A DNA stretch of 64,000 nucleotides. It comes from Candidatus Fluviicola riflensis. GTDB taxonomy: Bacteria > Bacteroidota > Bacteroidia > Flavobacteriales_D > Crocinitomicaceae. The position numbers were made by a program, and so were the translations under genes. How positions within the stretch are numbered: the first letter of the stretch is position 1; each line of letters opens with the position of its first letter. The stretch is from positions 1,024,001 through 1,088,000 of the forward strand of contig CP022585.1 in assembly GCA_002243285.1 (NCBI GenBank). The letters run 5' to 3'. Positions 13,650-20,658 of the stretch are shown in pieces. Below the pieces are notes generated by a model. That model saw only the letters and a program-made list of their open reading frames with translations, was not told the DNA's origin and searched no databases.

Positions 13650-13985
13650 ATGAATTTTATTTATTCACTTATAAAATTAAGTAGCTCAAGCGTTACAGGT
13701 TTTTCGCTAAAATGGTTAGTTGGTGTATTTTATTTCGGAATATCAGGAATATGTAATCTGATATTAGCTATTACTCCTTTGGGTGTTCGAGATATTTTTA
13801 TAATAAGTACTATAATAGCTATTTCATTACCGTTAATCTATTTGATTTATCCTGGATATAAAATTCGGGAAGGTCTAACAAAGCGTTCTGATGGAGAGTT
13901 GTTATTATATTCTTTTGTAGTAGGTATTTTAACCTTTTTGATTTATATGATTTCAATTTATGTTCTCTTTTTCTTAAGAAAATGA
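13650..13985 (+). CDS. Small three-helix membrane protein, probable cognate immunity protein
   Basis: The protein has 111 residues with three predicted membrane segments (around residues 20-40, 45-67 and 85-108) separated by short charged loops. It starts only 3 bases after the stop of the RHS gene and has the same AT-rich base use as the toxin tip. Immunity genes of polymorphic toxins sit immediately downstream of the toxin tip, and those against membrane-active toxins are often small integral membrane proteins. That makes immunity the best guess, but no family was recognised. Confidence 0.7.
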   Translation: MNFIYSLIKLSSSSVTGFSLKWLVGVFYFGISGICNLILAITPLGVRDIFIISTIIAISLPLIYLIYPGYKIREGLTKRSDGELLLYSFVVGILTFLIYMISIYVLFFLRK

Positions 13986-14017
13986 TTCTTTGTATATAAA
14001 CATAATTAAATGAAATA

Positions 14018-14662
14018 ATGATCAAACTGATGCATCTGTTTTTACTCTTTCTACCCTTCTCTATGTTTGGTCAGAAAAACCTTGACTCGTTGTTGAGCGA
14101 TTTATCACAATTAAATTCGAGGTTTCAGTTAGTCGACCTTCAAGAAAAGTATCCTGATGTGGTTTGTAGTGGGGGGCTAGCAATTCTTGATACCAGTGCT
14201 TCTAATGCGGTTAAGAGTGCTTTAAAAAGAAGAAAGACAGGAGTATTTGGTCCGGTATTGAATAGTGATGGTTCTAGTAGTTATATAAAGGTGTTTGAAA
14301 ATTCAAAGGATTATTTAATGCGAATGAATTATATTCTTTTGGGAAAGGGAGCGGAAGCCAAACAAATAACTGATTCTCTATTTAATTTGATTAATTCTGG
14401 TAGTTCTTTTAGAGACATTGCATTACAAAACACTTGGGATCCTGATCGTGAGAAGCTCGGTGATTATGGATGGTTTAAGAAAAATCACATGGTTAAACCT
14501 ATAGACGAAGAGTTTTCCAAGCATGGTTTGAATGATGTTTTTACAGCTTACACAAACGAGTATGGATGGATAATTGTGAAAGTAAAAGCCAAACTCAAAA
14601 AACGACGGTACATAGATTATATTGAGGTTGTAGTAGAGCCTAATCGTATTTCACCATACTAG
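14018..14662 (+). CDS. Secreted parvulin-like (PpiC) peptidyl-prolyl isomerase domain protein
   Basis: The protein has 214 residues. A signal peptide (MHLFLLFLPFSMFG) is followed by a variable region and, from about residue 100 to 195, a parvulin-like fold. The pattern matches the family: a strand with an ILL segment, a helix ending GSSFRDIA, a GDYGWF block (compare GGDLGWF), a MVKPIDEEF helix and a C-terminal YGWIIVKV strand. The protein is likely a periplasmic folding factor. It lies 32 bases after the immunity-like membrane gene and may belong to the RHS transcription unit, either as a folding helper or as an unrelated cargo gene. The N-terminal third matches nothing I know. Confidence 0.65.
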   Translation: MIKLMHLFLLFLPFSMFGQKNLDSLLSDLSQLNSRFQLVDLQEKYPDVVCSGGLAILDTSASNAVKSALKRRKTGVFGPVLNSDGSSSYIKVFENSKDYLMRMNYILLGKGAEAKQITDSLFNLINSGSSFRDIALQNTWDPDREKLGDYGWFKKNHMVKPIDEEFSKHGLNDVFTAYTNEYGWIIVKVKAKLKKRRYIDYIEVVVEPNRISPY

Positions 14663-14723
14663 CCGGTAATTTAAAAGATGACTCACAACATGGGCTTTTT
14701 ACATGAAATAATTATCTTTAACC

Positions 14724-14939
14724 ATGCGTTTACTGATCGTTGGCATATTGTTTTTGCTGTGTAGTTCTGTTGGTTCCGAAACCACGGTCTACATCTGTGA
14801 TAGTCCTTACGCTACAAAGTACCATTACTCGAAATCCTGTAAAGGGCTTGAAAAGTGTACACATCAGTTAAAGGAACTCACGCTAAAAGAAGCACAGGCA
14901 AAGCAATACGGTTTGTGCGGTTACGAGAAAAAGAAATAA
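14724..14939 (+). CDS. Small secreted Cys/His-rich protein
   Basis: The protein has 71 residues. A signal peptide of about 18 residues is followed by a compact module with the order C-x(8)-Y-H-x(4)-C-x(4)-L-x(2)-C-x-H, then ALTL-type residues and a final YGLCGY. I recall small Bacteroidota proteins with the same layout (a cell-envelope or mobile-DNA-associated Cys/His module), possibly metal binding. The function is unknown. It is followed directly by a rho-independent terminator, which closes the RHS transcription unit. Confidence 0.65.
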   Translation: MRLLIVGILFLLCSSVGSETTVYICDSPYATKYHYSKSCKGLEKCTHQLKELTLKEAQAKQYGLCGYEKKK

Positions 14940-14953
14940 GGTAATAGAATCAC

Positions 14954-14983
14954 CGCCCAGGCTTCACCGCTTGGGCGTTTTTT
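14954..14983 (+). terminator. Rho-independent terminator closing the RHS unit
   Basis: A 9-bp stem (CGCCCAGGC with GCTTGGGCG, one G-U pair), a 6-base loop and a run of six T. It lies 14 bases after the stop of the Cys/His-rich gene and abuts the 3' end of the convergent minus-strand gene. Confidence 0.8.
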
Positions 14984-14984
14984 A

Positions 14985-15263
14985 TTAGTACGGTAGCATA
15001 TTCACCAACCGTTGCAGATCGTTTTTGAGAGTGTTGGGTAACATATTTTCGGGTTCATGAAAGTAGGCTACACACCATTTGGCAAACCCTTTTTTAACTT
15101 GCGGGCTTGGGTTGTGTAGCTTCACAAAAAGAATAATCTGTGGTACACCGGCATGGGTGTTATTACGCCCGATAGCAGATTTAAAAATCCATTGCTCAAA
15201 GGCATGAAAGTCCGGATCGGTTTGGCGCTCGTAATTGTCTTTTACAAAAGTCAGAAAACGCAT
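14985..15263 (-). CDS. Hypothetical 92-aa protein, convergent with the RHS unit
   Basis: The protein has 92 residues with an ordinary composition of aromatic and charged residues (FVKDNYERQ, FAKWCVAYF, LKNDLQRLVNMLP). There is no signal peptide or membrane segment. It reads like a small soluble helical domain. I do not recognise the family. It stands alone on the minus strand between the RHS unit and the transposase. Confidence 0.55.
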   Translation of the reverse strand: MRFLTFVKDNYERQTDPDFHAFEQWIFKSAIGRNNTHAGVPQIILFVKLHNPSPQVKKGFAKWCVAYFHEPENMLPNTLKNDLQRLVNMLPY

Positions 15264-15372
15264 GGTGTACTTACTTCAAAATCCCTTTAATCCGTGCTTT
15301 ATCAGCCCGACTTCCAATATTTTCTTAGAAAAGGGCAATGAAATTTCGTAACGATCTAAATATTATATAGTT

Positions 15373-15404
15373 AAAAAAACAGTCTGATAATAGGCTGTTT
15401 TTTT
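15373..15404. terminator. Bidirectional terminator-like hairpin
   Basis: A 10-bp stem (AAAAAAACAG with CTGTTTTTTT) encloses a 12-base loop. The A and T tracts allow termination in both directions. It sits between the hypothetical minus-strand gene and the transposase, with no coding sequence on either side. Confidence 0.55.
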
Positions 15405-15525
15405 GTTTTCATCTTACTGTTTTGATTCATCTCAAATTTTTGATTCAGAAAGAATATGAAGGACCACTCTCAATAACAGTCAATTTTTAAAGTGTTAGAT
15501 ATCTTATTTACTAGAATTGACCTTT

Positions 15526-16815
15526 TCAATGACATTTTGCAGTGCAATTTGCGTTTTTATTGAATGCCCTGCGTTCAATGCCTGCTTGATTCATTCGGCC
15601 ATCGTATTTTTCGTGTTTGTTACTTCCGTTAAGAATTTCAGCTGGTGTATAAATTCCAAGAGCATGATGTGGTTTTTTATAATTATACTCAAGGATCCAA
15701 TCTTGAAAGACATTGAATAAGTGGTCGTAATCGCGGATTTTCTGTAGGTACAGACACCTGTATTTTGTGATGTGATAAAATGCTTCCATCATCGAATTTG
15801 ATTGTTGAATAGTTCGAAGAGCAATGTCATGATGAATAGAAGCATGGTTGAGATTCATGAAAGATTTGAGTGTTTGGTTGTCATTTTCGGGACCACCATC
15901 AGTTACAAGTTGTAGATCAGAAAACGATTGACCGTTAAAAGCATTTTGAATAGCTTCTTGTATGGTTTCCAATCTGATTTTAGCTGAAACTATCCGTTCA
16001 ATTCTCCAGGACAAAATGTAGCGGGAATAGTTATCCATTACAGTGTAGATGTAGTGTTTTATTCCGTCCAGGGTTTTGAATACCGTAATATCTGCATGCC
16101 AGATTTGATTCATTTTCTCAGCACGTAAAGGATCAGCATTCGGTGGTTTTCGTCCCTTCTTTGAGTATTTACGAAACACCAGTAGCTTATTGTAATGATA
16201 CCATGCTTGTTTGGATAAATTGGTCACACCTTCTTTAAAGGCTTGTGCCCATATTGAGTGAATGCCCCAATGGCCAAAATCGGTGTTAGTAAGCCTTTCT
16301 TTGATGATTTGCACTTCATGAATCGTTGCTTGATTGGGATGCCTTTTTACACACTTCAATAATGCTGAGGCTTCGCATTTGAATTTCACTTGTTGTTTCC
16401 AATTGTAGAGCGTTTTGGTGGAGATGTTTAATATTTGTGCGAATGTATCGCAAGAGAAGATTTCGGAATACTGCTCGATAAAATTGATAAACTGATCTTT
16501 GTTATTCCGAATCGTTTTTTGGAATTGTTGTTTTCCAATGACATTAGAAAGTAAAATAACAAGCTGCATGCAAGCAACAAATACATCTTTTGGAATTTTA
16601 ACAGCAGGATGATACAATACTTCCAACTCTTTAAGATTTTTTGGTAGGTCTTTTTCGAACTCCAATCCAATGACTGGCTTGTCTGCATAACTTTTCCATG
16701 CTTTGGAAGTAGAGTAGGGAATTTGTTCCCGAATGGTTTTATCGATCATTGTTTTTTCTACACCTAGCGAATAGTAGACTTTGATTGAGGTGGAATATTG
16801 CTGGTAGTTTCTCAT
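15526..16815 (-). CDS. DDE (rve-type integrase core) transposase
   Basis: The protein has 429 residues. The N-terminal half carries a helix-turn-helix-like region (FAQILNISTKTLYNWKQQ, about residues 126-143). The C-terminal half is an integrase core: IWHADITVF with the first Asp, LVTDGGPEND with the second, and NSMMEAFYH giving the Glu, followed by YNYKKPHHALGIYTPAEIL, which is typical of IS3/IS481-like enzymes. The ORF is intact. I could not find terminal inverted repeats or a target duplication at either side, so I cannot say whether it is a complete insertion sequence. The N-terminal extension before the HTH is unusual. It marks the start of the repeat-rich accessory array. Confidence 0.85.
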   Translation of the reverse strand: MRNYQQYSTSIKVYYSLGVEKTMIDKTIREQIPYSTSKAWKSYADKPVIGLEFEKDLPKNLKELEVLYHPAVKIPKDVFVACMQLVILLSNVIGKQQFQKTIRNNKDQFINFIEQYSEIFSCDTFAQILNISTKTLYNWKQQVKFKCEASALLKCVKRHPNQATIHEVQIIKERLTNTDFGHWGIHSIWAQAFKEGVTNLSKQAWYHYNKLLVFRKYSKKGRKPPNADPLRAEKMNQIWHADITVFKTLDGIKHYIYTVMDNYSRYILSWRIERIVSAKIRLETIQEAIQNAFNGQSFSDLQLVTDGGPENDNQTLKSFMNLNHASIHHDIALRTIQQSNSMMEAFYHITKYRCLYLQKIRDYDHLFNVFQDWILEYNYKKPHHALGIYTPAEILNGSNKHEKYDGRMNQAGIERRAFNKNANCTAKCH

Positions 16816-16992
16816 GTGATTGGTTGATTTTATTGTCGCGAAAATAAAGGAAGAAACATCACGCCGTAAACCTGGTTAAGTTATAGAGAACTGCGGAAAA
16901 CCACAGAAATGCGCATAAACCACAGGACAAAAGCACAAAACAGCTACTTTAGGGTTGTCTAATGGCAAAGCTTTGGTGAAGGGATAAAGATT

Positions 16993-17466
16993 ATGATCTT
17001 GAATAAATTAATGGTAGGTATTTTTCTCGTTGTAATAGTTGCTTCGTGTGCGACTAAACCAAAAATTGAATATGATTATTGGCGGTTTGAAAATGGAGAT
17101 TCAACGGTTCGATTAAGCATGGAAACGGTTAATGAAACCGTACATGGTTATTGTATGAAATATTACAAAAATGGTCAGCTGTTGTCCAAAGTGCGATATG
17201 AAAATGACAAACCAATGGACATTATCTGCGTATATGATTCGTTGGGGAATCCTCTAAACTATGGACACTTAAAAAATGGAAATGGCTGCGTAATTTCTTA
17301 TAGTGACAAATATGGCACACCTCAGTATTCCGGTTGTTACGTTGATGGTGAAAGAGAAGGGTGGTGGAAATCTTATACATTTAAAGGAGAGTTTGTTGAT
17401 TCCTTTTTTTGTGTGAAGGGTGATTGCAAAGAAACTACTAGTTTATTTAGGTATGTCTTATATTAG
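16993..17466 (+). CDS. YwqK/MORN-like lipoprotein, probable immunity protein
   Basis: The protein has 157 residues. A lipoprotein signal ends in VASC at residue 18-21. The mature part has MORN/YwqK-type repeats (GYCMKYYKNGQLLSKVRYENDK, then SDKYGTPQYSGCYVDGEREGWWKSY). YwqK-family proteins are associated with polymorphic toxins as immunity factors or antitoxins. The stop codon is followed after one base by the left end of repeat copy A. The gene begins right after the transposase region and has no adjacent toxin, so it is probably an orphan. Confidence 0.7.
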   Translation: MILNKLMVGIFLVVIVASCATKPKIEYDYWRFENGDSTVRLSMETVNETVHGYCMKYYKNGQLLSKVRYENDKPMDIICVYDSLGNPLNYGHLKNGNGCVISYSDKYGTPQYSGCYVDGEREGWWKSYTFKGEFVDSFFCVKGDCKETTSLFRYVLY

Positions 17467-17467
17467 G

Positions 17468-17618
17468 TGGAGATTCCAGTATCACTTACCATGTTGTTCC
17501 GGTTTTCATTGACCACTCATAAAAACGGCTACAACCCAATAGAGAAGTGTGATGACACAAAATTAACAGGTGGTCAGTTTAGACCGGAATGGGGTGGTCA
17601 ACATGACCGGAATATAGA
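17468..17618 (+). mobile_element. IS21-like miniature inverted-repeat element, copy A (151 bp)
   Basis: The unit starts TGGAGATTCC and ends CCGGAATATAGA (other copies end in ACA). Each end carries two copies of a 21-22-bp motif of the form GGTGGTCA(N)5-6CCGGAAT, in opposite orientation at the two ends, which gives about 50-bp imperfect inverted repeats. A central segment contains ACGGCTACAACCCAATAGAG. Paired repeated motifs within the ends and TG...CA termini are the layout described for IS21-family ends. No transposase is encoded. An open frame runs through the copy by chance and should not be called a gene. Confidence 0.75.
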
Positions 17619-17655
17619 CCTAAAAACTGGTCCTGATAAAAAAGATATTATTTAA
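17619..17655 (+). pseudogene. Possible C-terminal remnant after repeat copy A
   Basis: Directly after the repeat a short frame encodes DLKTGPDKKDII and a stop, 11 bases before the next gene. By analogy with the clearer remnants after copies B and D, this may be the last codons of a lost toxin tip. Alone it is too short to be sure. Confidence 0.3.
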
Positions 17656-17666
17656 CTTTAGTAGAG

Positions 17667-18032
17667 ATGACACTAGAAGAAATTAGAAGTATAGAGTTTC
17701 ATGATCAATCACTTGATGCTTTTGAATTTGATTTTTTGAATAAGAAAATCAAATTTGTATTGAGTTTGTACAATGAAATTTCAAATGATTATGATGGGTT
17801 TTCTATTCTTTTTGAGGGTGTTAGTGACTTAAAGTTTGATGACTTTGTCGTCTCCGATTTAAGAGATTTGACAATAGCAGAGTTAAATCTAGAATCAGTA
17901 GAGAGTAGTCATTTTTGCCAGGCCCTCTTTTTAGAAGATTTGTCAGGAGATGCATTCAATTTAAGATTTTCCTTTGATAAGATTAAAGGTGTTTATCTTG
18001 GGGGTAGTGTGCCCGCTGCACATTCCACATGA
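17667..18032 (+). CDS. Immunity-like small protein, C-terminus probably replaced
   Basis: The ORF gives 121 residues. It is acidic and beta-rich (IEFHDQSLDAFEF, LYNEISNDYDGFSILFEG), a composition shared by many small cytosolic immunity proteins of polymorphic toxins. The match to ordinary AT-rich coding sequence ends near 18002. The last residues (SVPAAHST) are encoded by an abruptly G+C-richer stretch, so the native C-terminus is probably lost. No named family recognised. Confidence 0.6.
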   Translation: MTLEEIRSIEFHDQSLDAFEFDFLNKKIKFVLSLYNEISNDYDGFSILFEGVSDLKFDDFVVSDLRDLTIAELNLESVESSHFCQALFLEDLSGDAFNLRFSFDKIKGVYLGGSVPAAHST

Positions 18033-18240
18033 TTCCACAACAAACGTGTTCGGAGATCTTTCCAACAACGAATTATAGAGCTAATGAAAGCACCACACTG
18101 TACGGCACCATTTGAGTATTTCGTTTTAGATGCAAAAGTATGCGGTACAGATGGGCGCACGGGCAAAACATCTGTATTATTGTTTTTCATGACATGTACA
18201 CCACCCAAACAGGCAGGAGTGTACTAACCAAATTTTTACG
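18003..18240. other. G+C-richer inserted segment of unknown origin
   Basis: Base composition changes sharply at about 18003 and returns to AT-rich near 18240. Beyond the stop at 18032, the same frame stays open to 18227 and encodes MKAPHCTAPFEYFVLDAK from 18084. The reverse strand is also open (17993-18208). Neither product is recognised. The segment separates a truncated immunity-like gene from a toxin-like tail, which suggests a deletion or insertion junction rather than a gene. Confidence 0.45.
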
Positions 18241-18241
18241 T

Positions 18242-18361
18242 CACATCTGCAACAAGTACAATTATGAAGGTGTTAAACTTGGTAATAAAATAAGTGGTAA
18301 AAAATGGAAAGATGCAATCAATGGATGGATCCCAATGATAAGAGATAATTATCAACGATGA
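18242..18361 (+). pseudogene. Orphan toxin-tip remnant (C-terminal end)
   Basis: The frame encodes a 39-residue tail ending KKWKDAINGWIPMIRDNYQR. It is rich in Lys, Asn and Trp like C-terminal toxin domains and stops 4 bases before the start of the next lipoprotein gene. This spacing is what a displaced RHS tip with its immunity gene would show. An upstream ATG at 18140 lies inside the foreign segment and is unlikely to be native. Confidence 0.45.
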
Positions 18362-18365
18362 AGTT

Positions 18366-18803
18366 ATGTTTAGAATACTATTTTTAACGATATGTTTGGG
18401 TTTAATGGCAGCGTGTAATGATGAAGATGTTTCTGATCGTTGCATTAGGTTTGAGAACAAACAAAAAGATTATGAAGAATTAGTTATTGCTATTAAAACT
18501 CAATTAAAAGGAAAGTCATTATCTAATACAGAAGTAATTCAACACGGATTTTATAGAAATAAAAAACTATATTCATCACTACAGGGGTACTTTTCTAAGC
18601 TGGAAATAGATAAAATTGTCGTTTTAAGCGATAATGAAAGTATGATTGTTAGTATATCAATCCATTTTGCAGAAACTTTCCATCAAGGAGAATCCTACTT
18701 AATATATTATATCGATGAAAGAGAAGAGGGAGAATATAGCTCATCTGAATATAAAACCTGTTCGTGTACTCCAAATTGGGTAGCTGTATATGAAGAATGG
18801 TGA
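18366..18803 (+). CDS. Lipoprotein, probable immunity protein
   Basis: The protein has 145 residues. Its lipoprotein signal has the lipobox LMAAC at residues 13-17. The mature domain is alpha/beta (VIQHGFYRNKKLYSSLQGYF, KIVVLSDNESMIVSISIHF) and ends in a CSCTPNW motif. No family recognised. It starts 4 bases after the toxin-like tail and ends 19 bases before repeat copy B. A periplasmic lipoprotein would suit immunity to a toxin acting in the envelope. Confidence 0.65.
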   Translation: MFRILFLTICLGLMAACNDEDVSDRCIRFENKQKDYEELVIAIKTQLKGKSLSNTEVIQHGFYRNKKLYSSLQGYFSKLEIDKIVVLSDNESMIVSISIHFAETFHQGESYLIYYIDEREEGEYSSSEYKTCSCTPNWVAVYEEW

Positions 18804-18822
18804 TGTGGTGAGTTACAATGAT

Positions 18823-18973
18823 TGGAGATTCCAGTATCACTGACCATGTTGTTTCGGTTTTCATTGACCACTCATAAAAACGGCTACAACCCAATAGAGA
18901 AGTGTGATGACACAAAATTAACAGGTGGTCAGTTTAGACTGGAATGGGGTGGTCAACATGATCGGAATATACA
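18823..18973 (+). mobile_element. IS21-like miniature element, copy B (151 bp)
   Basis: Starts TGGAGATTCC and ends GGAATATACA. Nearly identical to copies A and D, with single-base differences such as TTTCGG for TTCCGG and AGACTGG for AGACCGG. No target-site duplication is visible in the flanks. The frame running through it is continuous with the remnant that follows. Confidence 0.75.
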
Positions 18974-19094
18974 GAATGTGCTTGATATTGCTTTTGGAGT
19001 AGTTGGATTTATGGGAGTACCTGGAGCTATAGTATCGGGTGCATATAGCTTTGTGACAAAACCATTGGGACAATTTTATATCAAAAAGCAGTAG
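18974..19094 (+). pseudogene. Orphan toxin-tip remnant after copy B
   Basis: The frame leaving the repeat encodes about 39 residues including VLDIAFGVVGFMGVPGAIV and then FVTKPLGQFYIKKQ with a stop. The Gly/Val/Ala-rich hydrophobic run resembles the membrane-active end of the RHS tip at 13.5 kb in character, though not in sequence. The N-terminal part of the domain is absent. The next gene encodes a small membrane protein, again the toxin-then-immunity order. Confidence 0.55.
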
Positions 19095-19164
19095 AAGGAG
19101 GATGTTCGTTTGATACGCATGGAATGGTGACCGTGGAATAAAAATGAAGTAATCTAGTTTGAAA

Positions 19165-19503
19165 ATGGTAAGAGTTCGAAAATTTTTTTTAAATAAGTTA
19201 AGTTTGTTTTACATTGAAAATTTTGACGAGAAGGACGTTCCTCATATTTTTTCGATACTCCTACTTTCATTCTTTGATTATCTATTGTTTTTTGGTGTTT
19301 GCGTTTGGTTAACATCTTCAATTGAAAAATGGATTGTTTATGGGATGTTAGTATTATTTCCTGTATTCAATTATTTGATTTGGAAATCAGAAGTTAAAGA
19401 AAAAAAAGTAAGTCTTATTTGGTTTGGAATTTACATCGGTATTTCATTATTATCATTTATATCGTCGATGCTTTACGGTAGGTATATCTATACGAATGGG
19501 TAG
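19165..19503 (+). CDS. Small membrane protein, probable orphan immunity protein
   Basis: The protein has 112 residues from the ATG at 19165; a TTG at 19159 is less likely. Three hydrophobic segments (SILLLSFFDYLLFFGVCVWL, IVYGMLVLFPVFNYLIW, LIWFGIYIGISLLSFIS) predict an integral membrane protein, similar in topology to the gene directly behind the RHS gene. It follows a hydrophobic toxin remnant by 70 bases. No family recognised. Confidence 0.6.
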   Translation: MVRVRKFFLNKLSLFYIENFDEKDVPHIFSILLLSFFDYLLFFGVCVWLTSSIEKWIVYGMLVLFPVFNYLIWKSEVKEKKVSLIWFGIYIGISLLSFISSMLYGRYIYTNG

Positions 19504-19552
19504 TGTTTCAGGGTAGTTGATGAAGATTTAATTTTGATTTAAAGACTTTGAC

Positions 19553-19738
19553 TGAACATTACGGAATACATTGACCACCTGCTGATTTGTTTAGACGGTA
19601 GTGTTTTATTGAATTACAGGAGTTTTCATTGACCACTCATAACAACGGCTACAACCCAATAGAGAAGTGTGATGACACAAAATTAACAGGTGGTCAATGT
19701 ATTCCGGAATGGGGTAGTCAACATGACCGGAATATACA
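19553..19738 (+). mobile_element. IS21-like miniature element, variant copy C (about 186 bp)
   Basis: The right two thirds match copies A, B and D. The left end differs: it starts TGAACATTACGG and its outer motif is the exact complement of the inner right motif (GGTGGTCAATGTATTCCG), followed by a 30-base spacer before the second left motif. It ends GGAATATACA. Because the altered left and right motifs match each other, this copy looks like an independent variant and not a decayed version of the 151-bp form. Confidence 0.65.
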
Positions 19739-19763
19739 TTGATATCATTAATAAATTATAGTT

Positions 19764-20198
19764 ATGAATTTTTTTGCTAAATATAATCGTTTTGTCCTTG
19801 GAGTTTTTATTGTGTTTTTAAGTTACGTATTTTCATCATGTGCGCAAAGTGTAGATGCGGATCAAAAACAAGACACTACAACTTCTGGTCAATCTTTTCG
19901 TTCTACAAAACCAGTAGAGGTAGAACAACCAACAACAACAACTCATATTGTTAAAGATGATGCTTCATTATATTTCCGTATAGAAGTTTCTTCAGATAGT
20001 CTTAAATTAATACTTGACAGTAACACTTCATTTATTGAAATTAGTGAGCTAAGTAATTATATTAAGAAAAATGACATTGTAAATACAAACAAAAAAACTT
20101 GTTTGGTGAGAACTGCAACGGGAACTACTGAAAACATGAAAGCGGTCATGAAAATTTTATATGATAACAATATTAAATCTATTGAATATAAACCTTGA
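19764..20198 (+). CDS. Lipoprotein with ExbD-like C-terminal half, probable immunity protein
   Basis: The protein has 144 residues. A signal peptide ends with FSSC near residue 24-27, followed by a Thr/Gln-rich linker. The C-terminal 75 residues (YFRIEVSSDSLKLILDS, then MKAVMKILYDNNIKSIEYKP) resemble the periplasmic ExbD/TolR fold in pattern only. Upstream of it a frame IDIINKL-stop follows the end of copy C. The stop is followed after one base by the left end of the repeat stub E. The gene is thus bracketed by repeat ends. Confidence 0.6.
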   Translation: MNFFAKYNRFVLGVFIVFLSYVFSSCAQSVDADQKQDTTTSGQSFRSTKPVEVEQPTTTTHIVKDDASLYFRIEVSSDSLKLILDSNTSFIEISELSNYIKKNDIVNTNKKTCLVRTATGTTENMKAVMKILYDNNIKSIEYKP

Positions 20199-20199
20199 T

Positions 20200-20225
20200 T
20201 GGAGATTCCAGTATCACTGACCATC
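20200..20225 (+). repeat. Repeat stub E: left end only of the 151-bp element
   Basis: The sequence from TGGAGATTCC through ACTGACCAT matches the first 26 bases of the full element and then diverges completely. The following bases to about 20308 are G+C-rich, look codon-like (frame encoding TERYKRADMDEQRNLLNQSH, stop at 20308) and are not recognised. This is a truncated copy joined to foreign DNA. Confidence 0.65.
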
Positions 20226-20311
20226 CACCGAACGCTACAAGCGTGCTGATATGGACGAGCAACGCAACCTGCTGAACCAGTCCCATCTGTTACAAAATTT
20301 TAGTTAAATAA

Positions 20312-20343
20312 TTTGTTTATATGTACCTAATTAGATACATTTG
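20312..20343 (+). promoter_or_regulatory. Bacteroidota-type promoter for the DUF4160 / XRE pair
   Basis: TTTG at 20312-20315 and TACATTTG at 20336-20343 match the -33 TTTG and -7 TAnnTTTG elements with a 20-base spacer, which is in the accepted 19-21 range. The ATG at 20359 lies 15 bases further on. This also argues against the TTG at 20341 as the start. Confidence 0.6.
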
Positions 20344-20358
20344 TGTTGTAAGAAAAAT

Positions 20359-20658
20359 ATGGCACCATTACTTGAAAATAAAAACGGGGTTCGCATTGAG
20401 ATTTATGGAAGGGAACATTTGCCCGTTCACATACATGCCAAGTACGGTGAGTATGAAGCATTGGTAAATATTAGAACGGGTGAAGTATTTGAAGGTAGCT
20501 TACCTTCCAAGAAATTACGAATAGTTCAAGATTGGCTTGACGAGGGTAATAGACGTGAGCTTATAGAAAAAAACTTCTACGAACTCAATCCAAGACTGGC
20601 ACTAAAAGAAGTTGAGCCTGAAGTTGAGCAAGATGAAACAAAAGAGAATGACAATTAA
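20359..20658 (+). CDS. DUF4160 family protein (candidate toxin-antitoxin partner)
   Basis: The protein has 99 residues from the ATG at 20359. The N-terminal half is typical DUF4160: VRIEIYGREHLPVHIHAKYG (HxPxHxHxxYG-type core), then EALVNIRTGEVFEGSLP and a helix RIVQDWLDEGNRREL. The protein is cytosolic with no signal peptide. Its end overlaps the next gene by 11 bases. DUF4160 and DUF2442 genes are often adjacent and are suspected toxin-antitoxin pairs. The tail is acidic (EVEPEVEQDETKEND). Confidence 0.75.
   Translation: MAPLLENKNGVRIEIYGREHLPVHIHAKYGEYEALVNIRTGEVFEGSLPSKKLRIVQDWLDEGNRRELIEKNFYELNPRLALKEVEPEVEQDETKENDN

Noticed and set aside
15264..16992. Terminal inverted repeats of an insertion sequence around the transposase
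   Set aside because: No convincing matching ends or target duplication seen on reading both flanks; AACCACAG repeats near 16890-16925 occur on one side only.
17467..17655. Open frame encoding LTTHKNGYNPIEKCDDTK-type peptide, repeated at 18822 and 21315
   Set aside because: The frame lies inside the 151-bp repeat. Conservation is at DNA level including silent positions and the end motifs explain the sequence, so it is not a gene family.
17993..18208. Minus-strand ORF ending ECAAGTLPPR
   Set aside because: It overlaps the foreign segment and the end of a + strand gene, has no start context, and is one of several open frames there.
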